Source: RI-43 sp033764725 (lineage in GTDB: Bacteria; Pseudomonadota; Alphaproteobacteria; Caulobacterales; Aquidulcibacteraceae). From it: DNA of 64,000 nucleotides. Under the pieces are notes generated by a model. It was not told where the DNA came from, searched no databases, and saw only the letters and a program-made list of their open reading frames with translations. Location: assembly GCA_033764725.1 (NCBI GenBank), contig JANRIR010000084.1:124001-188000 (forward strand), read 5' to 3'. This document shows positions 51,719 through 59,807 of this stretch, in pieces. The translations under genes and the position numbers were made by a program. Numbering within the stretch: position 1 is the first letter of the stretch; each line of letters opens with the position of its first letter.

Positions 51719-52542
51719 AGCACGCCGCGCGGATAGAAAATCGCAAAGCTGATCGCTTGCATGATGTCGCGCACGCTGCCGGCTTCGAACCGGGCGGTGA
51801 ACGGATCGCGCGCGGTGAAGCAGGGCAGCAGATCAAGCAGGCCGGCGGTGACGCGATTGGTGAACGTCATGTCGAGCGTGAATGGCGGATCGAGTTTGAA
51901 GGGCGCGATTTCTGCGCGCCGCGCGAGTGCGCGACTTGTGGCGGCGGCGACGGCGGCGGCGCCCTCCTTTGGCGTCATGCTTTCTGCGGATTTCCATGAG
52001 ATCGCGCGCTTCAACACGCACGTCTCCACCGCAGGAATCGCGTCGCGCAGTTGCGCGCAAGCGGCGTCGTCGCCGGTGATCAGCACCGTTGGCACGCCAT
52101 ACTCGCCCGCCAGCGCGGCGTTCAAATAAGCTTCCGAGAACGCGACGCCGTTCAGGCGAAGTTCGGCGAACAAACCGCCATGATAGGTGTGCGCCAGCAC
52201 GCCTGCTGCGCCAGTCGCCGAACCATGAAAGCCGATCATCAAGCACGCATCCACGCCAGCGCTTTCGACGCCCTCCATCTGCAGAAGCGGCCGCGGCCAG
52301 GAGCGGATCAGCCGCGTGCGCGGCGGCAGACCGTCCGGCAGAAGATTGAGCGCATTGCCGTGGCCGTCGGCGACAATGACCTCGTCGTAGCCGGCCTGCA
52401 GCGCGACCGTCGCGGCGGCGCCGACTTCCGCCGTCATCCATCCGCGCGCAGCTTGCCACTCGAATTCTTTCGGCCCAAGCTGGTCGACGCTGGCGACGCC
52501 CGCCACGCCCTCAATGTCGGCTGCAATGAAAAGCCTGCGCAT
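51715..52542 (-). CDS. M55 D-aminopeptidase (DppA-like zinc peptidase)
   Basis: The 275-residue protein matches the M55 family, whose Bacillus member DppA forms a decamer and cleaves N-terminal D-residues such as D-Ala. Metal ligands are visible: Asp9 and Glu11 in AADIEGVAG, His61 in ADGHG, His106 in GFHGSA, and Glu137 in FSEAYLN. In DppA the ligands are Asp8, Glu10, His60, His104 and Glu133, so spacing is nearly the same. ITGDDAACAQ is another conserved segment. It should act in the cytoplasm on imported peptides. It is transcribed with the PLP enzyme and divergent from the SnoaL-like gene. Confidence 0.85.
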   Translation of the reverse strand: MRRLFIAADIEGVAGVASVDQLGPKEFEWQAARGWMTAEVGAAATVALQAGYDEVIVADGHGNALNLLPDGLPPRTRLIRSWPRPLLQMEGVESAGVDACLMIGFHGSATGAAGVLAHTYHGGLFAELRLNGVAFSEAYLNAALAGEYGVPTVLITGDDAACAQLRDAIPAVETCVLKRAISWKSAESMTPKEGAAAVAAATSRALARRAEIAPFKLDPPFTLDMTFTNRVTAGLLDLLPCFTARDPFTARFEAGSVRDIMQAISFAIFYPRGVL

Positions 52543-52575
52543 CCTATCCGCCTGTCAGAAACGATCCATCCGCCG

Positions 52576-52926
52576 ATGACCGCGCCCTCGCCGACAGACA
52601 TCGTCGATGCGCAGATTGCCGCCTATGTGGCCGGAGACGCCGCGGCGTTCGCTGCGTTTTATGCGCCCGACGCCGTGTGCGTTTCCCTGCCCGCCGACCG
52701 CGTCGTCGCGCGCGGCCGAGAGGACATCGAACGCGTGTGGGCTGAAGTGTTTGCGCGACGACAGGTGCAATTCGCCCTGCTGAACCGGATCGCGCACGGC
52801 GATTTCGTGATCGACCACGAGCGCGTGACCCGCACCGCGGACGGCGTCGCTGTCGAAGCGATCGCGACCTATGAGGTGCGTGCGGGCCTCATTCGCCATG
52901 TCTGGTTTTTCGAGCCGCATCCCTGA
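52576..52926 (+). CDS. SnoaL/NTF2-like small protein
   Basis: The 116-residue protein has the alpha-beta cone of the NTF2-like superfamily: DIVDAQIAAYVAGDAAAFAAFYAPDAV at the start and a C-terminal strand pair ending IRHVWFFEPHP. Such proteins are small isomerases, cyclases or ligand binders, often of unknown substrate. The ATG at 52576 fits; the long upstream extension is antisense to the M55 gene. The gene lies between two peptidases within the island, but its role in the pathway cannot be told. Confidence 0.7.
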   Translation: MTAPSPTDIVDAQIAAYVAGDAAAFAAFYAPDAVCVSLPADRVVARGREDIERVWAEVFARRQVQFALLNRIAHGDFVIDHERVTRTADGVAVEAIATYEVRAGLIRHVWFFEPHP

Positions 52927-52938
52927 AACCTTATCGCG

Positions 52939-53910
52939 TCATGTTCCGTGCGCAAGCGCTGCAGCGTGCGCGCCGCGCAGCGCCTCGTCGATGGCGAGCG
53001 ACAGGATCGGATCGTTCCAAACATGCGCCGCCGCCGGAACGATGCGCAGGCGCGCATCGGGCCAGGCTTGCGCCAGATCATAGGCGCCGGAGGGCGGTGT
53101 GCAGGAATCGTAGCGGCCGTTGACGATCCATCCCGGCAGGCCTGCGAGCCGCGGCGCCTGAGCGAGCAATTGCCCCTCTTCGAGAAAATGCGCGTTGGCG
53201 TCGTAATGGCCGTACAGCCTGCCCATGGCCGCCATGTTTTGACTTTCCTGCAAATTTTGCAGACGCTGCCAATTGGGAAACAGGTCGAGCATCTGGGTTT
53301 CGTAGGCCAGCATCGCCTTGAGTGCGGCGAGGCTTGCGTCGGGATCGTCGCCGAGGATGCGCGCAAGGTACGCCTGTCGCAGATCGCCGCGCTCCGCTTC
53401 CGGGATGGCGTCACGCAAACCTGCCCAAAGTTCGGGGAAAAGCGCGCGTGCGCCGCGCCACCACCAGTCGCGATCCTCCGCGCGGGCGAGAAACACGCCG
53501 GTGACGACGAGCGCCGCGCAACGCGTGCGATGCGCTTGCGCGTAGGCGAGCGCCAGCGTCGAGCCCCACGACCCGCCGAGCACGACCCAGCGCTCGACCC
53601 TGCGGGCGATGCGCAGCGCCTCCATGTCGGCCACAAGATGCGTGGTGGTGTTGGCGGCGAGGGATCCGTAGGGAACCGATCGCCCGCAGCCGCGCTGTTC
53701 GAACAGGATGGCCCGCCACTGCGTGGGATCGAACATTTGCCGGTAATACGGATTGATCCCGCCGCCCGGCCCGCCATGCACGATGAGCAGCGGCGTTCCG
53801 TCCGGATCGCCGGCCTCCTCCCAATACAGCTCATGTCCATCGCCAACGGCGAGCATGCCGCTGACGTACGGCGCGCGCGGGGGCTTGAGGCCTGTATCCA
53901 ACCGAAACAT
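52939..53910 (-). CDS. pip: Proline iminopeptidase (S33)
   Basis: The 323-residue alpha/beta hydrolase matches bacterial proline iminopeptidases. LLIVHGGPGGGINPYYRQMFDP gives the oxyanion region (HGGPGGG), LGGSWGSTLALAYAQ holds the nucleophile Ser114, GRYDSCTPP the Asp and AAAHVWND the His. FEQRGCGRS is another family mark. It removes an N-terminal proline, acting on a secondary amine as sarcosine oxidase also does. ATG at 53910 is the natural start by alignment; ATG at 53916 also exists, and both lie inside an operator-like site, so there is no ordinary leader. It is probably cytoplasmic. Confidence 0.86.
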   Translation of the reverse strand: MFRLDTGLKPPRAPYVSGMLAVGDGHELYWEEAGDPDGTPLLIVHGGPGGGINPYYRQMFDPTQWRAILFEQRGCGRSVPYGSLAANTTTHLVADMEALRIARRVERWVVLGGSWGSTLALAYAQAHRTRCAALVVTGVFLARAEDRDWWWRGARALFPELWAGLRDAIPEAERGDLRQAYLARILGDDPDASLAALKAMLAYETQMLDLFPNWQRLQNLQESQNMAAMGRLYGHYDANAHFLEEGQLLAQAPRLAGLPGWIVNGRYDSCTPPSGAYDLAQAWPDARLRIVPAAAHVWNDPILSLAIDEALRGAHAAALAHGT

Positions 53911-53930
53911 AATCATGTTATCTTATTATG
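53905..53930 (-). promoter_or_regulatory. Operator-like site 8 (ACATWA-N5-TTAT family)
   Basis: It overlaps the start of the proline iminopeptidase gene. It reads ACATAA-TCATG-TTAT with inverted arms ATAA and TTAT (53909-53921). It is almost identical to site 4. The hexamer faces and overlaps the start codon. Confidence 0.6.
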
Positions 53931-54001
53931 GATGGCTGCCCCGCGCTATCGGAAAGTGGTTTTCGTTGCGCGGGCGCGGCGGCGGCTTTAGGGACCTCGC
54001 C

Positions 54002-54067
54002 ATGCGCACGGCTCGCCTCTTTGCAGCGCCGATTATTCGCCCCCTCGCGGGGCGAAACGGCGCATGA
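54002..54067 (+). CDS. Candidate leader peptide with tandem Ile codons (21 residues)
   Basis: A short frame, MRTARLFAAPIIRPLAGRNG plus Ala, is preceded by AGGGACC (53990-53996). Two ATT Ile codons in a row are at 54032-54037, right before an RNA hairpin. It precedes an IlvM-like gene, so it may be an attenuation leader that senses isoleucine charging. The call rests on arrangement only. Confidence 0.45.
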   Translation: MRTARLFAAPIIRPLAGRNGA

Positions 54068-54108
54068 CACCCCTTTAGCGCCGTTCGCGCCCCGCCCGGA
54101 TCGGGCGG
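54036..54108 (+). promoter_or_regulatory. Attenuator-like alternative hairpins
   Basis: Arm 1 (54036-54043, TTCGCCCC) pairs perfectly with arm 2 (54049-54056, GGGGCGAA). Arm 3 (54084-54093) can also pair with arm 2 with a 2-nt bulge. Arms 54092-54098 and 54102-54108 form a third hairpin (CCGCCCG/CGGGCGG) that overlaps arm 3. The structures exclude each other as in amino-acid attenuators. There is no T run after the last hairpin. Confidence 0.4.
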
Positions 54109-54158
54109 CGGGCGAGCAAGACGCGGCCACGGTCCATTCCAACACAGGACCGCACCCT

Positions 54159-54422
54159 ATGACCGCAGCGCCCGCCCATACGCTCGTCGTCGACACCGAC
54201 CCCGACGCCGCCACGCTGCTGCGCGTACTCAACCTGCTGCTGGTGGCCGGCATCGATCACGCCGGTCTGCGCAGCTTCAAGCGCGGCGGGACGCGCACGC
54301 TGGTGATCGAAACCGAGCCGGCAGCGCAAAGCGCCATCGCCGTCGTGGTGCGCAAAATGGCCGGAACCTATGGCGTGCGCGACGCCCGCGCCCTGCCCGC
54401 GCCGGCGTTCGCGGAGGATTGA
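54159..54422 (+). CDS. ACT-domain small protein, IlvM-like
   Basis: The 87-residue protein has the beta-alpha-beta-beta-alpha-beta pattern of an ACT domain: HTLVVDTDPDAATLLRVLNLL, then GTRTLVIET and VVRKMAGTYGVRDA. Length and the L-x-R-V-L pattern after the first strand resemble IlvM, the small regulatory subunit of acetohydroxyacid synthase II. No large subunit gene is adjacent, so it may serve an enzyme encoded elsewhere. The leader with tandem Ile codons supports a branched-chain amino acid role. Other free ACT proteins remain possible. The ATG at 54159 starts the domain. Confidence 0.5.
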   Translation: MTAAPAHTLVVDTDPDAATLLRVLNLLLVAGIDHAGLRSFKRGGTRTLVIETEPAAQSAIAVVVRKMAGTYGVRDARALPAPAFAED

Positions 54423-54462
54423 ACAGTTTCCGGGTCGGCGGGCGACGGCGGCGCACAAAAAA

Positions 54463-54538
<76 letters not shown>

Positions 54539-54627
54539 GCCTTCGGCGTTTTGGGAGCGCGGGTATAGGCTCGCCCGGCCGAAAGCGTCAAGGTTCCGGG
54601 CGGCGGCGGCCATGGGGGGCAGGGGCG

Positions 54628-55107
54628 ATGCGGCTGTTGTTGAAATTTCTGCATTCGCTGGCGGGCGCGGGGCTGTTGGGCGGGGCGCTGGCGATGGCGG
54701 TCGTCGCGCTCTGGGCGCAGCGGCCGGAGAGCGCGGCGGCCCATGCGCCCGTGATCGCGGCGCTGGCGCAGATGGCGGCCTGGATCATCGGGCCGTCGAT
54801 GGTGCTGACGATCGTCACCGGCCTGTTGGCGATGGCGGTCACGCGCGCGTTCCAGGACGTCGGCTGGGCCTGGGCGAAGGCCGCGACCGGCATCCTCGTG
54901 CTCGAAATGGGCCTGCACGTGATGGGGCCGATCCAGGAAGAGGCCAAGCGCAGCGCCGGCCAGCTCGCGGCGACCGCCGACCCCGCCAGCGCCGCGCGGC
55001 TGCTGGCGGCGGAGGCGAACACGCTCCTGCTGCTGGCGGGGGTCGCAGCGGTCAATGTCGCGCTCGGCGTGTGGCGGCCGAAATTTCCCAAATACACGGT
55101 TCGCTAG
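54628..55107 (+). CDS. DUF2269-like small integral membrane protein
   Basis: The 159-residue protein has four hydrophobic segments: about 3-28, 42-70, 82-100 and 128-150. LLLKFLHSLAGAGLLGGALA at the start, with a His in the first helix, resembles the DUF2269 membrane family. Its function is unknown. It stands alone between the tRNA and the YggT gene. Part of its sequence is also open in another frame, but the composition with clear helices supports this frame. Confidence 0.68.
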   Translation: MRLLLKFLHSLAGAGLLGGALAMAVVALWAQRPESAAAHAPVIAALAQMAAWIIGPSMVLTIVTGLLAMAVTRAFQDVGWAWAKAATGILVLEMGLHVMGPIQEEAKRSAGQLAATADPASAARLLAAEANTLLLLAGVAAVNVALGVWRPKFPKYTVR

Positions 55108-55197
55108 ACCTGCAAGGGGCGCCTGCTTGCCGAATCCGGCCCTGGCGGGCATGAGACGGGCCCACGCCCACCCCGCCGCGCGGAGCCGCCGCCCTTC

Positions 55198-55491
55198 ATG
55201 CTGACGCCCTTCCTCAATCTCATCGATGCGATCCTGGCGCTCATCATCGTCGTGCTGATCGTCAATGTCGTTTTGAGCTGGCTCTATGCGTTCGACATCA
55301 TCAGCCGCCGCAACGCCTTCGTCGACACGATCTACCAGGTGACGACGCGCCTTTCAGCGCCGCTCTTGCGGCCGATCCAGCGCTTCATTCCGCCGATCTC
55401 CGGCGTCGATCTGAGCCCGCTGGTGCTGTTGCTCGGCATTCAATTCATCCGCGAATTGCTGCCGCGCGTCGCGTACGCCATCTTCTCATGA
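55198..55491 (+). CDS. YggT family membrane protein
   Basis: The 97-residue protein has two membrane helices and the YggT landmarks SWLYAFDII, LSAPLLRPIQRFIPPISGVDLSPLVL in part, and a terminal helix with FIRELLP. The family is conserved next to cell-division or housekeeping genes and may help in envelope maintenance. It overlaps folD by 4 nt. Confidence 0.85.
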   Translation: MLTPFLNLIDAILALIIVVLIVNVVLSWLYAFDIISRRNAFVDTIYQVTTRLSAPLLRPIQRFIPPISGVDLSPLVLLLGIQFIRELLPRVAYAIFS

Positions 55492-56372
55492 GCGCAGCGC
55501 TGATCGACGGGACCGCGATCGCTGCACGTTTGCGCGCGCGCGTGGGCGAAGCGGTTGCGGCCTTGTCGGCGGCGCATGGCGCAAGCCCGGGGCTCGCGGT
55601 CGTGCTCGTGGGCGACGATCCGGCGAGCGCGGTCTATGTGCGCGCGAAAGTGAAGGACACGCAGGAAGCCGGCATGCGCTCGCACGAAGTGCGCCTGCCG
55701 GCGGACGCGCGCGAAGACGACGTGATCGCGCAGGTGCGCGCGCTGTCGGCCGATCCGGAGATCGACGGCGTGCTTGTGCAATTGCCGCTGCCCAGGCACA
55801 TCGACGAGGCGCGCGTGCTGGCGCATCTCGATCCCGCCAAGGACGTCGACGGTTTGACGGAAGCGAGCGCGGGACGGCTTACGCTCGGCAAGCCGGGCTT
55901 GCGGCCGTGCACGCCGGTCGGCTGCGTAATCCTGGCGCAGAGCGTGCGCGCCGAATTGAGCGGCGCGCACTGCGTGGTGATCGGGCGCTCCATACTCGTC
56001 GGCAAGCCGGCGGCGCTTTTGTTTCTGGAGCAGAATTGCACGGTCACGATCGCGCATTCGCGCACGCGCGATCTGCAAAGCCTCTGCCGCAGCGCCGACA
56101 TTCTCGTGCCCGCGATCGGCAAGCCTGAGTTCGTGCGCGGCGATTGGATCAAGCCGGGCGCGATCGTCATCGATGTCGGCATCAACCGCATCGCGCGCGC
56201 CGACGGCAAGACGCGGCTCGTCGGCGACGTCGCCTTCGATGAAGCGCGCGAGGCGGCGGGCCATATCACGCCAGTCCCCGGCGGCGTCGGCCCGATGACG
56301 CGCGCCTGCGTGTTGCGCAACACGCTGATCGCGGCATGCGCCCGCCGCGGCTGGAGCGCGCCGGCGCTGTAG
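55488..56372 (+). CDS. folD: Methylenetetrahydrofolate dehydrogenase/cyclohydrolase
   Basis: The 294-residue bifunctional enzyme converts 5,10-methylene-THF to 10-formyl-THF with NADP. YVRAKVKDTQEAGM holds the catalytic Tyr50 and Lys54 pair. GVLVQLPLPRHID and PAKDVDGLTEASAGRL are family signatures. GRSILVGKPAALLFL is the NADP-side motif and PVPGGVGPMTRA the C-terminal motif. The start overlaps the YggT stop by 4 nt. It is probably a housekeeping gene, although methylene-THF is also the product of the sarcosine oxidase encoded 5 kb away. Confidence 0.95.
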   Translation: MSAALIDGTAIAARLRARVGEAVAALSAAHGASPGLAVVLVGDDPASAVYVRAKVKDTQEAGMRSHEVRLPADAREDDVIAQVRALSADPEIDGVLVQLPLPRHIDEARVLAHLDPAKDVDGLTEASAGRLTLGKPGLRPCTPVGCVILAQSVRAELSGAHCVVIGRSILVGKPAALLFLEQNCTVTIAHSRTRDLQSLCRSADILVPAIGKPEFVRGDWIKPGAIVIDVGINRIARADGKTRLVGDVAFDEAREAAGHITPVPGGVGPMTRACVLRNTLIAACARRGWSAPAL

Positions 56373-56399
56373 CGACGGCGATTGCGTTCCGCCCCCATC

Positions 56400-56501
56400 G
56401 ACCAGCTTCGCCGGCCACTTCCCCCGCAAGCGGGGGAAGAAAGAGAGCGCTTTGCTCCCCCGTTTACGGGGGAGCTGGCCGCGAAGCGGACTGAGGGGGC
56501 A
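56400..56501. repeat. Dispersed ~100-bp palindromic repeat, copy B
   Basis: Nearly identical to 21005-21105 and in the same orientation. It has CCCCCGCAAGCGGGGG near 56420-56437 and CTCCCCCGTTTACGGGGGAG at 56455-56474. Like copy A it lies between convergent genes (folD and the PepSY gene), so it may serve as a common transcript end. Confidence 0.85.
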
Positions 56502-56506
56502 GCGCC

Positions 56507-57730
56507 TCACGCATCCACACGTTCACGCGCAGCGCGCATCGCGAGCGCAGGGACGTTGCGTCGTCGCACAATGCGCGCGCGCCGTTTGCGCAGCCAGATC
56601 AACACGCCGGTGACGCTGAGCATGACGGCGACGAGCCCCATGAGGCACACGAAGATGCGAAACGGCAAGCCGAACACCTGGCCCATATGCAAGGCGAACA
56701 GCCACGTGGTGATGGATGCGCCGAGATTCTGCCCGGTCGGCGCGATGAAGCGCAGCATGCGCCCGTCGCGCGCGTCCATGAACAGCATGGTGTTGCCGAG
56801 CGTATCGCCCACATCGCGGCTCGATTTCACGCGATAGCCATAGACGCCCGCGCCGGGATCGTAATGGATCAGGCGCTCATGGTGGATGGTGAACCCGTCC
56901 TGCGCGGCGCGCGCGATCATCGCGGCCTGCAGGCGCCGATGCGCGTCGCGAAAGTCGATCGGCGGCGCATCCAGCGGCGCAGCGAGCGCGGGAAAGTCGC
57001 GCCGCGGCTCTTCATAGCCGACGGCGAGCTTCATCACCGGCCGATAGACCTCATGCAGATTGAACGCCACGCTCGACCAGGCGAACACAAACAGCATCGC
57101 CCACACCCATAAGCCCCCGGCGCGGTGCAGATCGAAGGTGAATTTCGCCGCGCCGCTCTGCGTGCGCAGGCCCCATGCAGGCCGCCAGCGCGCAAACCAG
57201 CGCCCGCTTCCGCGTGGAAAGGTCAAATAGGCGCCGATGAAGCAATCGATCGTCCAGAGCAGCGCGACGAACCCGAACAGGTATGTGCCGATCACGCCGG
57301 CCGCGAGCGAATAGTGGAGCTGATAGACGAACGGCATCACGTTCATCGCGCCCTGCGAAAGGTCGCCATAGCGCCGCTCGGCGACGATGCTTCCGTCATA
57401 GGGATTGACGAACACTTCATCGAACGCGGGCGGCGCGGCGCCCGGCTTGGCTTCGACAGAGAACGTCGCCGGCGTTTCCGGCGGCTGATGCAGATCGACC
57501 CACAAGACGTTGGTGTTCGGATCGCGCGCGGCGACGGCGTCGCGCAGCGCGAACGGATCGAGCGGCTGCGCGCCGGCATGGGGCGCTGCGACATGATGGA
57601 GCTGGGGCGCAAGCGCCGCTTCGAGCTCGTGATAGAAGGCGATGAGCGCGCCGGTCGCGCCGGCGACGATCAAAAAGCCCGCCATCACGAGGCCGATATA
57701 GCGATGCGCGAGAACCCAGAAACGGCGCAT
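56507..57730 (-). CDS. PepSY-associated transmembrane protein (iron-uptake type)
   Basis: The 407-residue protein has an N-terminal helix with LAHRYIGLVMAGFLIVAGATGALIAFYHELE in part, and three more helices near 145-170, 200-225 and 360-385. The motif HRYxGL...GxxG with H-x-G later is typical of PepSY_TM proteins, and GGLWVWAMLFVFAWS is another conserved helix. They often accompany siderophore receptors and are thought to act in reductive iron release or heme handling. It follows the receptor gene by 5 nt. Confidence 0.82.
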   Translation of the reverse strand: MRRFWVLAHRYIGLVMAGFLIVAGATGALIAFYHELEAALAPQLHHVAAPHAGAQPLDPFALRDAVAARDPNTNVLWVDLHQPPETPATFSVEAKPGAAPPAFDEVFVNPYDGSIVAERRYGDLSQGAMNVMPFVYQLHYSLAAGVIGTYLFGFVALLWTIDCFIGAYLTFPRGSGRWFARWRPAWGLRTQSGAAKFTFDLHRAGGLWVWAMLFVFAWSSVAFNLHEVYRPVMKLAVGYEEPRRDFPALAAPLDAPPIDFRDAHRRLQAAMIARAAQDGFTIHHERLIHYDPGAGVYGYRVKSSRDVGDTLGNTMLFMDARDGRMLRFIAPTGQNLGASITTWLFALHMGQVFGLPFRIFVCLMGLVAVMLSVTGVLIWLRKRRARIVRRRNVPALAMRAARERVDA

Positions 57731-57735
57731 CGGCG

Positions 57736-59793
57736 CTACAATTTCACGCGCACGCTGGCCAGAACGCTCAAGGGCGCGCCGGGATAGAGCAGATTGTCCT
57801 GGCTGTCGTAATAGGTTTCGTCGGTGAGGTTCTGCACGTTCAGCGCCGCCTCCACGCCGTCTTGCACGCGCCAGAACAGCGCCGCATCGAGACGCGTATA
57901 GCCTGGAATGATGAACGTGTTCGGCAAGGTCGCCTCGCGCTCGCCGACATGATAGGCGCCGAAGCCTACGCCGATAGGCAAAGTGGCGGCATCATAGCGC
58001 AGCCACAGGCTCGCCTGATGCTGCGGCACATTGACCAGCGCGTCGCCGACGGGAAGATCGTTGTCAGCCGTCACCTCGGCGTCGATATAGGCGTAGCTGG
58101 CGATCAGGTTCAGCCCGTCGATCGGGCGCGCATTCAGATCGATCTCGGCGCCGCGCGAGCGTTGCTCGCCGCTAAGGATCTGGAAATCGGGATTGGACGG
58201 ATCGGTCGTCGCCACGTTCGTCTTGGTGATTTCAAAAACGGCGAAGGATGCGCTCAGGCGCCCATCCAACGCGGCGTAGCGCACGCCGACCTCGACCTGC
58301 TCGCCCGCGGACGGATCAGGCGTCTCGCCATTGGACAAGCGCGTGAAGGGCTGCGGATTGAAGCTGCGCGCGACATTGCCGTAGATCGACCACGCCGCGC
58401 CGGGACGATAGACCAGCCCAATTCGCGGCGTCGTCTCTTCCTGGCTGAAGGTCGTACGCGTAAGCGCCACCGCATCGTCGTCGCGATAATCGTAAGCATC
58501 GTGGCGCACGCCGATCAGAAGTTTCCAGCGCTCGCCCAGCGAAATCAGATCCTGCGCGTAGACGCCGACGCTTTCGGTGACGCCCACGAAGCGGCAGCAG
58601 GACACGGGCGCGCCTTTGACGCCGCCATAGACGGGATCGAATATATCGATCGGCTGGAATACGTCCTGGCTGCGGAAGTCATAGAATTGCCGCTGCCGCC
58701 CCCAATCGACCCCCGCCACGATCTGGTGCGCCAAGGGGCCGGTTGAAAAGCGGCCGCGCAGATCGGCGAACGCTGCGGCCGTGTTGGCGCTGCCGGGAAC
58801 GGTGGTGTAGTTGCGCCGTGCGGTGCGGCCATCCGGTTCGAGGCCTGTGACCTGCACGTTGTCCCGGTAATCCGTGGTGCGCCCATGCTCGAGGCCGGCG
58901 CGCAGCGACCAAGCCGCGTTGAAGGCGTGATGGAGCACGAGCGTCAGTTCGGTCTGGTCGAGGGTGTAGAAATCGCTCGGCTCGCCAAAGAAGCGCTCGA
59001 TCGGCAGATCCAGAATAACTTCCCCGATCGAGAAAATATAAAGCCCGCGATCGGGGACGGATTCCGACTCGAAATAAATCGCGCTCGCCTCCAGCGTGGT
59101 TGACGGCGCAAGCCGCCAATCGAGCGCGGCGCCGAGCGTCTGGCGCTCGGTTTCGACGAAGTCGCGGAAGCTCTCCGCACTTTCCGCAGCGCCGGTGAAG
59201 CGCAGGCCGATGGCGTCGCTCACGCGCCACGTCGCATCGCCCTCCACGCGCACGCGCCCAAACGAGCCTGCGCTTGCGCCAAGGCGGGCTTGGTCTTCCG
59301 CGCCCGGACGTTTGGTGACGACATTGACCACGCCGCCGGGCTCCAGAAAGCCCGTACTCACCGAAGACGGCCCCTTGATCACCTCGACGCGATCGACATG
59401 GATGAGGTCGATGACGCCGCCATAATAATCGTGGCGGAAGCCGTTATAGAGCCCGGTCGCGGCGTCGAAGCCGCGGATCGCGAAGCTGTCGGTGACGCCC
59501 ATATAGGCTTCCTTGCGCACCACGCCGCTGATCGTGCGGACAGCGTCGCCAAGCCGCGTGAAGCCCTGATCCTCGATGGTGGCGATGGAGACGCTCTGGA
59601 TCGCCTGCGGGACGTCGAGGGGGTCGGCGTCGAGGCGCGTCGCCGCCACGGCCGGCGCGCGGCGCTGTCCGGTGACCACGATCGTCTCGCGGCTGGCCGC
59701 CGCACCCGGGGACGCGCTCTGCGCCCAGGCTGGCGCGCTTCCCCACCCGGCCGCCAGCGCCATAGCCGCCGCGCCATAAACCCATCCCCGCAT
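57736..59793 (-). CDS. TonB-dependent siderophore receptor
   Basis: The 685-residue outer membrane receptor has a signal peptide ending AWAQS, TonB box ETIVVTGQRR, a plug domain with DVPQAIQSVSIATIEDQG, and VEVIKGPSSVSTGFLEPGGVVNVVTKRP, the segment typical of FhuE/FpvA-type siderophore receptors. The barrel ends SVLASVRVKL. The start at 59793 follows AGAAGGGG; an in-frame extension up to 60882 runs antisense through the permease gene and is not real. A Fur-box-like palindrome lies 15 nt upstream, so iron control is likely. It is cotranscribed with the PepSY gene. Confidence 0.9.
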   Translation of the reverse strand: MRGWVYGAAAMALAAGWGSAPAWAQSASPGAAASRETIVVTGQRRAPAVAATRLDADPLDVPQAIQSVSIATIEDQGFTRLGDAVRTISGVVRKEAYMGVTDSFAIRGFDAATGLYNGFRHDYYGGVIDLIHVDRVEVIKGPSSVSTGFLEPGGVVNVVTKRPGAEDQARLGASAGSFGRVRVEGDATWRVSDAIGLRFTGAAESAESFRDFVETERQTLGAALDWRLAPSTTLEASAIYFESESVPDRGLYIFSIGEVILDLPIERFFGEPSDFYTLDQTELTLVLHHAFNAAWSLRAGLEHGRTTDYRDNVQVTGLEPDGRTARRNYTTVPGSANTAAAFADLRGRFSTGPLAHQIVAGVDWGRQRQFYDFRSQDVFQPIDIFDPVYGGVKGAPVSCCRFVGVTESVGVYAQDLISLGERWKLLIGVRHDAYDYRDDDAVALTRTTFSQEETTPRIGLVYRPGAAWSIYGNVARSFNPQPFTRLSNGETPDPSAGEQVEVGVRYAALDGRLSASFAVFEITKTNVATTDPSNPDFQILSGEQRSRGAEIDLNARPIDGLNLIASYAYIDAEVTADNDLPVGDALVNVPQHQASLWLRYDAATLPIGVGFGAYHVGEREATLPNTFIIPGYTRLDAALFWRVQDGVEAALNVQNLTDETYYDSQDNLLYPGAPLSVLASVRVKL

Positions 59794-59807
59794 CCGCACG
59801 CCCCTTC

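Noticed and set aside
24925..53930. The AT-rich sites as ordinary -10 promoter boxes only
   Set aside because: Genes outside the island do not show the ACATWA-N5-TTAT pattern, and several sites are perfect inverted repeats. I keep them as operators, though they may also include promoter elements.
24925..53930. The island as a prophage or recent mobile element
   Set aside because: There is no integrase, transposase, att-like repeat or shift in general base composition. The tRNA-Ala at 54463 has no visible duplicated end.
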